Shown: in pieces, positions 53,491 through 61,836 of the stretch
How the letters are laid out: the number at the start of each line of letters is the position of its first letter
Numbering within the stretch: the first letter of the stretch is position 1
Assembly (NCBI RefSeq): GCF_020860705.1
Contig: NZ_JAJBTT010000049.1
Span: forward strand, 1,200-65,199
Length of the DNA stretch: 64,000 nt
Direction of reading: 5' to 3'
DNA from: Akkermansia sp.
GTDB taxonomy: Bacteria > Verrucomicrobiota > Verrucomicrobiia > Verrucomicrobiales > Akkermansiaceae
Made by a program: the position numbers and the translations under genes
The notes under the pieces: generated by a model
The model's database searches: none
Seen by the model: only the letters and a program-made list of their open reading frames with translations
What the model was told of the DNA's origin: nothing

Positions 53491-53536
53491 TTCCATCAAT
53501 GCGTTGCCCTTTGCGTAGAGTAACGCATTGATGGAA
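53491..53536. terminator. Hairpin with 15-bp perfect stem
   Basis: ttccatcaatgcgtt ... aacgcattgatggaa between genes 1 and 2 of the operon. Confidence 0.6.
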
Positions 53537-53557
53537 TAATCCCCCCGCTTTCTTCCC

Positions 53558-54796
53558 ATGTCTCTGCGATTTCTTCTGTTATTCCTGTTTCCATTTGGTG
53601 TTTCCATCTCATTGGGAGAAGAAGAAAACCCGGGCCGTCCCTGCGTGGAATTTGCGGGGATATGGTTTTATTCCGTAATCAAACAGGATACGACCAAAAA
53701 GCAATTTCCCGTCGGATATGTTTATGGCCCGTCTGCTTCAGAAGAGGCAGGAAAAGACAACATCAGCAATCTGCATAAAGCTATGCACGCCAGCCTACTG
53801 AAGGAGCGTAAGAAAGACGGCGTTCGCATGCTGGATTATATGCCAGAGAATCAAGACGCTGATTTCTCTAATTCGGTTACATCTGATTCTGTAGTGTTCG
53901 CCTGTGCGTTAAATTATGAACACGTGGAAGGCCATTATGAAGGGGAAACAGGAACTGCTTATTCAAAAATTCTTGCGGAAATCGGTTTTGATCTCGTTAT
54001 CTGTAACTTTAAAGATAGGAGAATTTTAGCTACTATCCCGGGACGGGTCATTGCCATTGATGCCGTACCAGGACGAGTCTCTCAGGCGAAAAAAAATGCG
54101 ATGCTCCGTCACCTCTACGAAACGAAGCTCATTCCGGAATTCGTCAAATTGGCCAAGACTCCCTACTCTTCCGCAATGGCACCCAAAACACTGGGAATTA
54201 GTAAAATACAGGTTGACACCAAAGCTCTGGAAAAAATCCCTGCAAACTATAAAGCTGCAGGAAAAAACGGTTATATAACTTACCTGTCCTCCCTTATTTC
54301 TTCATCCTTCTATTCTGCAGTCAAGGTTCCTGTACTTCCTTGGTCGGGAGGGGGAGATAAAATTTTCTATGTTATGAGTGAACGAATCAAGGATACCGGT
54401 CGGGTGATGAATGAAGCCATGAAAGACAATGCTTCTCTTGGTCAGGGGGAGAATAACGACGATTCTGTTGGTAAGGATTTTTTGCTAAAAAAGCCGGACT
54501 ATACGCTGGAAATTGTTTTTCCGGGCTTTCTCACCTATACAATGCAATCCAACCAATTTCAGAAACAGCTGGCATTCGTCGCTTATTGCGGCTTGCGCCT
54601 CAAGCAAGGAGAACGGGAAATGATCGCGGAAAAATTCAAGGATTTTGTAACATCCACTTATCCTAAAGAAATCAAATTTGAATCCTCCTGGATTAATTAT
54701 GAAGACGCTATCATCAAAATGTTCCGTTCAGCAGCTCTTGCGCTGAAAAAGAATAAAAGAACAAAATCCATGATCCGGGAAACATCCATTAACTAA
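53558..54796 (+). CDS. Secreted protein, unknown function (envelope operon gene 2)
   Basis: 412-aa ORF with signal peptide. Confidence 0.65.
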   Translation: MSLRFLLLFLFPFGVSISLGEEENPGRPCVEFAGIWFYSVIKQDTTKKQFPVGYVYGPSASEEAGKDNISNLHKAMHASLLKERKKDGVRMLDYMPENQDADFSNSVTSDSVVFACALNYEHVEGHYEGETGTAYSKILAEIGFDLVICNFKDRRILATIPGRVIAIDAVPGRVSQAKKNAMLRHLYETKLIPEFVKLAKTPYSSAMAPKTLGISKIQVDTKALEKIPANYKAAGKNGYITYLSSLISSSFYSAVKVPVLPWSGGGDKIFYVMSERIKDTGRVMNEAMKDNASLGQGENNDDSVGKDFLLKKPDYTLEIVFPGFLTYTMQSNQFQKQLAFVAYCGLRLKQGEREMIAEKFKDFVTSTYPKEIKFESSWINYEDAIIKMFRSAALALKKNKRTKSMIRETSIN

Positions 54797-54819
54797 TCAA
54801 CCTCCAAATTTTCCATCAT

Positions 54820-55905
54820 ATGAAAGCTTTTTTATTCACTATTTTAATTGCCTGCTCCTTTGTCCTGCAAGCGGGGGAATTGCCGTTGAAAGGTTCCCAT
54901 TCAGTGATTTTCTCGGCAGCTTCACCAGAGGGACAGCATAATGCGGCTCATGAAGCACAGCGTTACGCAGCCATACACGCAATTGAGCAAATGATTAGCT
55001 CCCAGCCATCAGCGATAAGGCAACTTTACAATGACAGAAAGCCATACATACTCAATGACATCCTTGCTCTTTGCACTAAAGCGACGAATACTCAGTCCAT
55101 TAACGCGGAAAAGGATGAAGTTACAGTTACTTTTTCTGCCGTCATTGATGAAGATCGAATGAAGGATCTTTTGCAAAAAACACAGCCTGTTCAAGCAAAC
55201 GTTAAGCTGGAATCCGTGGATATAGCCGTTTTTTTCACTGCGAGAAACGCGGCGGCCTTGCAAAAACAAAGTCAGGCGGTTATCCAAACAAATGACCTGA
55301 AAAAGTCTAAAGAAACCTCGGAGGCGGAGGCCGTCGCTGATACAGTGGTTCAGTCCAACGCCTCTGTCGCTGAACGGGCAACCAAGACAACCGGCGCCGC
55401 TACTGTGGTGACGGCAGATCAAATTACCTACCGTCTGGATCCTCCGGCCCGTGAAGAATTCGGCACGGCCCTCACTGCCCGTTTTGCCGAAAAGGGATTT
55501 GAGGAAATTATTGATGGCGCCATGTTGGACGCCAGCGCCCTGCTCGATGAAGCCTACGGGGGAGGAAACGTTATCCCTGCTAAAACATGGAGAAGCATCA
55601 TTACCAGCCTCCGCACTGATGTGCCCTCCGTCCAGTATGTGGTTGTCGGAACCTTGGATATGGGTACTCCCAGAGTCGATGAAGCTACCAATATGTGGGT
55701 GATAGACGCGACGGTGAGTGGAAAGATTTACAAAATGACCGGTGAATTGCCTCGCTTGGTGGCGGCCCTTTCTCCCCAAACTCAGAAGGCAAAGGCGGCG
55801 GACCAGCTGCAAGCCAAAAAGAGAGTTCTCTCCGGCCTGACACCGTTGGCGGCAGATGAAATCCTGGCCAAGTTAAAAGCGAAAAACTTAATCAAAAGCA
55901 ATTAA
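54820..55905 (+). CDS. Secreted protein, possibly LPP20/FlgT-related (envelope operon gene 3)
   Basis: Signal peptide; AAHEAQRYAAIHAIEQM; SVQYVVVGTLDMGTPRVDEATNMWVIDATVSGKIY. Confidence 0.6.
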   Translation: MKAFLFTILIACSFVLQAGELPLKGSHSVIFSAASPEGQHNAAHEAQRYAAIHAIEQMISSQPSAIRQLYNDRKPYILNDILALCTKATNTQSINAEKDEVTVTFSAVIDEDRMKDLLQKTQPVQANVKLESVDIAVFFTARNAAALQKQSQAVIQTNDLKKSKETSEAEAVADTVVQSNASVAERATKTTGAATVVTADQITYRLDPPAREEFGTALTARFAEKGFEEIIDGAMLDASALLDEAYGGGNVIPAKTWRSIITSLRTDVPSVQYVVVGTLDMGTPRVDEATNMWVIDATVSGKIYKMTGELPRLVAALSPQTQKAKAADQLQAKKRVLSGLTPLAADEILAKLKAKNLIKSN

Positions 55906-55910
55906 GCGTC

Positions 55911-57143
55911 ATGAATAAGAAATCTATCTTCATAGCCGGAGCGTCCGTTCTTCTGCTCGGTTTAACGGCTTGGTTCGTCTGGCCTTGGTTTAAAGGCCGG
56001 GAGCGGAACGCGACCGCACCTCTGACTAAGCAGCAACTGGAAATACGGGAAATAACCTCAACCGGATATGGATACGGGAAAGAGGACGCTATCCGCCAAG
56101 CCTTGGACTTGGCCAAGGCTCAGATGTACGGAGACCGTATCTCCAAAAAAGACATTTTGTTGAATGTAAAACATCCCGGAGGGGGACACCTCAGACTGGA
56201 AGTGGCCGCGGATCAGCATGCCCCCGATATTATTTCTTTTGAAGTTTTATCCGAAAAACAAACGGAAGAAAAGGAATGGGAAGTTTCCGTGCGTGCTAAA
56301 ATGTATGCTCCCCATAAGGATATGTTCAAAGATAAGATCTCCTTAGTGATGAGCTCCGCCGAAGAGCTTGGCGAAAAAATCCGGCAATTTGGCTTCCCTC
56401 AACAAATTGTTTCCTCTTTATCGCAAAGTATCGTGACGCCCTTTCATGAGGCATTTGGCGCATCTCAAGAATTCGTCCTCTTGGAACGCGGTAATCAAAC
56501 AATGTCCGCGGAACGTGACATGTTAAAACATGACGAAATTGCCTCCGCGGAAAAAATCAAGTCCAAGCAACTGAAAGCCGCCGACTTCGTTTTTGATATT
56601 CAGCCTGAAGGTGGGGATTTTCAAATCAATTCTAGAACTTCATCATTTACCGGGCAAACCGTATACTCCGGACAGTGGAGCCTGAACATCCGCCTGAAAA
56701 TGATAGAACTGGCTTCCAATGCCATTTTGGCGGCGACTACGGTATCCGTTTCCGGAAAAGGGAATGGATTCCGCGAGGATGCCTGTATGAACGCCTTCGT
56801 AAAAGACATGGAGAAAAAAGTATCCCGAAGTATCCGGACTGAAGGGGGTAAACTCATTTTCCGCCTCGGCTATCCCCAACTTAAACATGGACGCCTGCTT
56901 AAGCAGGATGGAGATTCTTATGTCTATCAATTCATGCTTAAGGGTCCGCATTTGTTAAACAACGGAGCCTTTGTTTCCCTTTACACCAAAACAAGCGCCG
57001 GGCAGAAGACCGCTTTGGAAAAATCTGTTATTCATTCATATGATGTTAATTCCAAGCAAATTATTATAAAAACAAATAGAAAATTAAACTTGGATTCCGA
57101 CCCTTGTTTTGGCATACTCACAATGGAAAATTCCAATTTTTAA
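55911..57143 (+). CDS. Membrane-anchored protein with FlgT N-terminal/LPP20-like pattern (envelope operon gene 4)
   Basis: ITSTGYGYGKEDAIRQALDLAKAQMYG ... ISFEVLSEKQTEEKEWEVSVRAKM. Confidence 0.6.
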   Translation: MNKKSIFIAGASVLLLGLTAWFVWPWFKGRERNATAPLTKQQLEIREITSTGYGYGKEDAIRQALDLAKAQMYGDRISKKDILLNVKHPGGGHLRLEVAADQHAPDIISFEVLSEKQTEEKEWEVSVRAKMYAPHKDMFKDKISLVMSSAEELGEKIRQFGFPQQIVSSLSQSIVTPFHEAFGASQEFVLLERGNQTMSAERDMLKHDEIASAEKIKSKQLKAADFVFDIQPEGGDFQINSRTSSFTGQTVYSGQWSLNIRLKMIELASNAILAATTVSVSGKGNGFREDACMNAFVKDMEKKVSRSIRTEGGKLIFRLGYPQLKHGRLLKQDGDSYVYQFMLKGPHLLNNGAFVSLYTKTSAGQKTALEKSVIHSYDVNSKQIIIKTNRKLNLDSDPCFGILTMENSNF

Positions 57144-57162
57144 CAATCCTGATCAATCATTC

Positions 57163-57411
57163 ATGGCAATGAAGCCACACATCCATATTTCATTGATTGT
57201 CTACCTGTCATTGATGTGCTCGTGTACCACCTCAGACCCTACCCCATCGGTGAAGATAACACCTGTACCGCCCCCGCCTTCTCCGAAAGTGATTTCCAAG
57301 TCCGCTCCCCCATCATCTCAAAATGTAAAAACTTCTCCGTCCGTCAAAAAAGCCCAACCCCCAACTCGCACGGCATTGCCTTATATTCCGGACTTACCCC
57401 CTGTCCTATGA
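57163..57411 (+). CDS. Short Pro-rich lipoprotein
   Basis: Lipobox-like LSLMCSC then Pro/Ser/Lys-rich tail. Confidence 0.5.
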   Translation: MAMKPHIHISLIVYLSLMCSCTTSDPTPSVKITPVPPPPSPKVISKSAPPSSQNVKTSPSVKKAQPPTRTALPYIPDLPPVL

Positions 57412-57643
57412 GTTCCGCCGAACGCTTGAAAACATTTTGGCTCATCGTCAAAATAGAAGGTTAAGCGCACAGCAGAACCACCCTGAAAAACCGGAAGAGA
57501 GTCATCAAATTGGACAGAAGCCGTAAAATTTTTGTGATGAGGCAGGAAGAGTTCTTTTCTCAAATTGGATGGGGTTGAAGTAGGATAACGATGAATGCGC
57601 TCGTTTTGGGCTATGAAATGTTCCGATGTAACTAATCGAACAG

Positions 57644-57981
57644 TTGCTTTTCGGCATCGTTGATATCTCGGGAAATACATCTATTATGTTCTGTGAGGAA
57701 ACCTATAGTCTATTCGACGGAAACCCCGTAGTAGTTTTCTATGCTTCCTCAATTACGGGAGATTTGTCGTTACTCTCTGCATGGCAAGAACCGTTTGAAG
57801 ATATGAATGGTAATGCACTACCCATTTCACAGATGAGTGATAAAAAGTTCATTTCCGTTTACAGGATAATGGTCTCTATGCATTGACTTTAGTAGATGCA
57901 AATTTAATTCCTGAACCGACTGCATCATCACTCAGTCTCTTAGGTCTCGCAACGCTTATGATGCGTCGCCGTAGAGTTTAA
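57644..57981 (+). pseudogene. Frameshifted PEP-CTERM protein remnant
   Basis: Frame 2 ORF to 57886, then frame 1 reads FRLQDNGLYALTLVDANLIPEPTASSLSLLGLATLMMRRRRV*. Confidence 0.8.
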
Positions 57982-58898
57982 TCACTCAATCAAACATTCC
58001 TTCAAAGAAACAAGGTGAGATCTGTCTATAGGCCTCACCTTGTTCTATCTCATCATACCCATACCATCTACCGTATACCCTACCTCATTCCATACACTAC
58101 CCCCATCAAATCAAAAGTGCGCCCCAATTATCAGCCTATCTCTGTCTAGTTTCAAAATATACAAGGAGGCTTTCATATGAAGGGGAGACTTTCCCAAACG
58201 CTCCAAAAATTGTTTTTCTAAAAAATGAAATTCTTTTTCTGCATTAGGAAATGTTTCAATGGGAGAAATGAAAAAGAGTCTGCCCCCCGGCGCCTAAAGA
58301 AAAAAATAATCTCTTCATCTCACACCCTCTCACACCCTTCTTCTATTGAATGAGACCGGATTAATCCTGCTTTTTGTCTGATGAGTTTTTTAATTCTAAA
58401 TTAATTTCTACGGATTTAATTTAGAAAAGGAATACATTTTCTAAGGAAGTTCCTAGATAATTCTTATCAATCATTCTGGAATTGTTTAGAATAAAACGGA
58501 AAAGAATACCGGGAAGACTCTTTTCATTTTTTGTGAATGGTTCTCGAGGATATGCGGATAGATAAACACTAATTATCTTCCAACCATATAAAACTATATC
58601 CTTATTGGGAGTTATAGTCTCATACAATGTATAATATAGAGAGGAGTTGAGGGGCTTGTTATGTCATTACGATCGATTGGGGAAAAATAAGAGGGAAAAA
58701 CTACTTACACATTGTGGTAGAAATGAGTCTTGTCCAATGTAAGTTACGGGGCATGGCGGACATTTCTTATCCATTGAAAGGACATTGAGAATTAAGGGCA
58801 GAGGAAAGAGGAGGAATCCCCATGCCGCGAGAAAAAACGCTCCGAATATCCTCCTGTAATGATCGCAAAATCATACTAATATGGTTACAAATGGCTTA

Positions 58899-59080
58899 TG
58901 AGAAAAACGGTCTCACTCAATGTATATTAAAGATGAAGAGAGAGGTTTCGTCCATATGCCTTGTTTAATCCTTTGGAACAATTCCCATGTTCAATCAGCT
59001 TTGTAGGAAGGTATTTTTAAAAGATCATTGGAAGTAGTTATTTCTAAATTAATTACTATGAAAATTATTCAGAATATTGG
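58899..59080 (+). repeat. Noncoding interspersed repeat, A+C segments, copy 2
   Basis: gaaaaacggtctcactcaatgtatattaaag ... tcaatcagctttgtaggaaggtattttta ... ggaagtagttatttctaaattaattactatgaaaattattcagaat. Confidence 0.75.
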
Positions 59081-59274
59081 ATGCAATGCCAATTGAGAGT
59101 ACAGAAAGAAATTCAGGGAAGTTTAAAGCAATGAGAATAGCAGAACAACTGGATAGGAGTAATGAGTCAAAAGAAGAGAATCCTGATTGGAACAGATTTT
59201 GGGGCTATAAACCTAATCTAGATGATCCTCATAGGTTCGGAGAGTGCATGGAGGATTGGTACGACTACGATTGA
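59077..59274 (+). CDS. Possible small acidic protein
   Basis: 65-aa ORF in a mostly noncoding region; Trp/Asp/Tyr-rich end (EDWYDYD). Confidence 0.35.
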   Translation: MDAMPIESTERNSGKFKAMRIAEQLDRSNESKEENPDWNRFWGYKPNLDDPHRFGECMEDWYDYD

Positions 59275-59469
59275 AGAAAGGAATAGAAAGAAATTGATCG
59301 TAGGAAGAATGGGAAAGGTGGTTTACTACAATTGGGGATAAGGTTCCGCAGAATACAGGATTGTAATTACATGTAAATTTGTTATTGAGGCCTTATGGAT
59401 GTTTTTTCTCCAGAGAAGCGAAGCCAAGTGATGTCCCGAATTAGAGCCTGAGTACAAAAAGAATTAACT

Positions 59470-60351
59470 TTATTCTGAAAAATCATCATAATCGTCATCT
59501 TCCTCTGGAAGAATAATTTCATATTTTGTAGGAGAATATTTAGCTTTATCTATATATATATCATAATTTGATTTTCCAGCTGTGTAGTGCCTCACAAGCG
59601 TTCGTGTTTTGTCGACTGAATGCTTGCATTTTAACCCTAGAATAATGCGACTTATATATTTATTGTATCCTTTTACGAAAAAATTATCATTGATTGCAAT
59701 TTCAGGTTGATATAAATTTATAAGGATTCTTTTTTCTTCTTCAAAACTCCAAGATGGGTCCTTTTGAGTCATAAGATATAAAGCATTCCAGTCCGCTAAT
59801 GAAAATTTTTCATATAAAAACTTATGATCATCAGGAATCTCTGCTTTTTTTATAGCTTTACACACTATATCCAGGAATTCATTCGATAATAGGGGGGGAC
59901 GCTCATGATCATACCTGACATCAAACAACCAATTCTTATAAAGAGAATACGCTTTACCTTCCGGGGTGTCCGCTAAATCTAAATAATGTATTTTGCAAGG
60001 AAATAGAGGTAAACTAATACTTTTAAGGATAGGAAATTCAAACTCTATACACACACCCCTATGTGAATCTGCATAATGCCCCCAAAGAGCAGCTGAATTA
60101 TGATTAGAGGAAAAGCTTAAAAATCCCATTTCCGATACAAACCTCCTATATTGGAAAAGAGTATCATCTTCATTGTCTTTTGTGTATTGAGGCCGAAATT
60201 CAAAAGGGTCATTTGTTTCATCTGCAAGGATAAGCTTCAGGCACCAGTTTGAAATTATTTTAATAAAATTTTCGTATGAAGTGTATAAATATAAATTGAT
60301 ATATTTATTTTTTTCATTTTTATCATTAAATATTTTATTGTTGAAATTCAT
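59470..60351 (-). CDS. DUF2971-family protein, copy 2
   Basis: LADETNDPFEFRPQY, GFLSFSSNHNSAALWGHYADSHRGVCIEFEF. Confidence 0.88.
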   Translation of the reverse strand: MNFNNKIFNDKNEKNKYINLYLYTSYENFIKIISNWCLKLILADETNDPFEFRPQYTKDNEDDTLFQYRRFVSEMGFLSFSSNHNSAALWGHYADSHRGVCIEFEFPILKSISLPLFPCKIHYLDLADTPEGKAYSLYKNWLFDVRYDHERPPLLSNEFLDIVCKAIKKAEIPDDHKFLYEKFSLADWNALYLMTQKDPSWSFEEEKRILINLYQPEIAINDNFFVKGYNKYISRIILGLKCKHSVDKTRTLVRHYTAGKSNYDIYIDKAKYSPTKYEIILPEEDDDYDDFSE

Positions 60352-60392
60352 TCATATATAAATGTAAAGAAATTCACCCTGCGGATATAAAC

Positions 60393-61313
60393 TTAAAAGT
60401 TGTTAACAGATAAATAAGATTCACCTATTTGAGACGCATTTCTTAATATACGCCTAATAACATCATCTAACCTCATAGCATCATTAAAAATAAGAGAATA
60501 CATGTGTGAATGATCTAACATTAGAATCCATGTACGATCATTCGAAGCAGAAGCTTTTGCTCCTGGACTAAATCCACTCATTGAAATCATGAGTCCTTTT
60601 GTTCCATCAGCCATTTTTCTTATTTTTGCATTAAATGAATCAATATCAGTAACCTGCGCGGGGGTGCTTGTAAATTTTACTTCAACAATATATTGTAATC
60701 CATCTAAAGTAAAAGCCATGTCAATTTGTCTACCACTTGGTTCTCTATATGCTGGTCTTGTATGGATATCAAATAGATTAAATAATCTAATTAACCATTT
60801 TTCAAAAGAATATCCACCTTCTTGAGTTCCTAATTTTTGTGTAGCAAGTAAATCCAATTCTTCTTTCAATTCCCTAAGGTTTTCTAGAAATAGATTTCTT
60901 TGCTTTCTAATCTCTTCTTCTCGTTCAAGCCTGTGTTGACGCCTAGTTTCATCATCAGTTAGGCTTTTTATTTTATCAATATGTGGTTTAAGATTAGCTA
61001 TCGCATCTTTTGCTGCAGGTATCATGGATTTTGTTTCTTCTTTTCTTTCCAAATAAGGAAAAGAAGTCATTTCGCATAGATTTGCACCAATTTCATAAAT
61101 AATTTGATGCCCATTATTTCCCGTTTTTTCGCTAAGAGCATAAAATAATTTACCTAAAAATTCAACTTTGGTCATCTCTTTCAACGGGACAAAGTTTACT
61201 TCAGGAATGCGATGAAGTCGTAAAAAATTACTTAGATCATTTTTATACCAAAAAACTTTTCCACAAGTCTCCTGAATAAGGGATATTAGAGTTGGAGATA
61301 ATTTTTTTTGCAT
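60393..61313 (-). CDS. Mrr-like restriction endonuclease-domain protein
   Basis: YSFEKWLIRLFNLFDI...GRQIDMAFTLDGLQYIVEVKFTSTPA (D...EVK PD-(D/E)XK pattern). Confidence 0.8.
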   Translation of the reverse strand: MQKKLSPTLISLIQETCGKVFWYKNDLSNFLRLHRIPEVNFVPLKEMTKVEFLGKLFYALSEKTGNNGHQIIYEIGANLCEMTSFPYLERKEETKSMIPAAKDAIANLKPHIDKIKSLTDDETRRQHRLEREEEIRKQRNLFLENLRELKEELDLLATQKLGTQEGGYSFEKWLIRLFNLFDIHTRPAYREPSGRQIDMAFTLDGLQYIVEVKFTSTPAQVTDIDSFNAKIRKMADGTKGLMISMSGFSPGAKASASNDRTWILMLDHSHMYSLIFNDAMRLDDVIRRILRNASQIGESYLSVNNF

Positions 61314-61386
61314 ATCACGTTCTCAGCTTAATCTAGCATTATCACTTCATAATTGCAATAGCTCTCATTGTTATTGAATCTTCCGA

Positions 61387-61495
61387 TTTTCCCCATTTCT
61401 TCCCCACGTTCCCGCAAACAAAAACCGCAATATACTCATTACGAATATATTGCGGAGGAAAATTAATGGCGGACAGGGAGGGATTCGAACCCTCG
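61387..61495. repeat. Right att-like direct repeat overlapping the tRNA-Ser 3' end
   Basis: Match to 44164-44272. Confidence 0.93.
61425..61455 (-). terminator. tRNA-Ser terminator (also duplicated at 44202-44232)
   Basis: Minus strand ccgcaatatattcgtaatgagtatattgcgg followed by tttttgttt. Confidence 0.85.
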
Positions 61496-61556
61496 GTACT
61501 GTTGCCAGTACACACACTTTCCAGGCGTGCTCATTCGACCACTCTGACACCTGCCC
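61467..61556 (-). tRNA. tRNA-Ser (anticodon GGA)
   Basis: GGGCAGGTGTCAGAGTGGTCGAATGAGCACGCCTGGAAAGTGTGTGTACTGGCAACAGTACCGAGGGTTCGAATCCCTCCCTGTCCGCCA; long variable arm, encoded CCA. Confidence 0.97.
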
Positions 61557-61836
61557 GTTGAAGATTGTGTAAGATAGGAAAGCGGAGACAATGTAACCGT
61601 AGTGACAGGACTTGGCAATCTTTTTTTCACCTGGAAGACGTTTTCATATTTTTTCAGCTTTCCTAGTGACCTCATAAGACAGGATAATTGTATGACGGTC
61701 AACAAAAACAGTCTCCTGAAACTTCAGGAGACTGCCATGTGTGAGTCAGATTGATGCTCTTACCGTTTCAGAAGAAAATGGGAAACAGGAAGAAGCCCTC
61801 TTCAGTGCTACTGAGCAAGAGGTCTCCTGCCATGGT

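Larger units (their letters stand above)
44273..61386. mobile_element. Integrative genomic island in tRNA-Ser(GGA), about 17.2 kb
   Basis: Flanking 109-bp direct repeats including the tRNA 3' end; internal tyrosine recombinase; AT-rich relative to surroundings; no relaxase or T4SS recognised. Confidence 0.88.

Noticed and set aside
57381-57680. 99-aa minus-strand ORF
   Set aside because: Lies opposite the short lipoprotein end and the decayed PEP-CTERM region; no recognisable features
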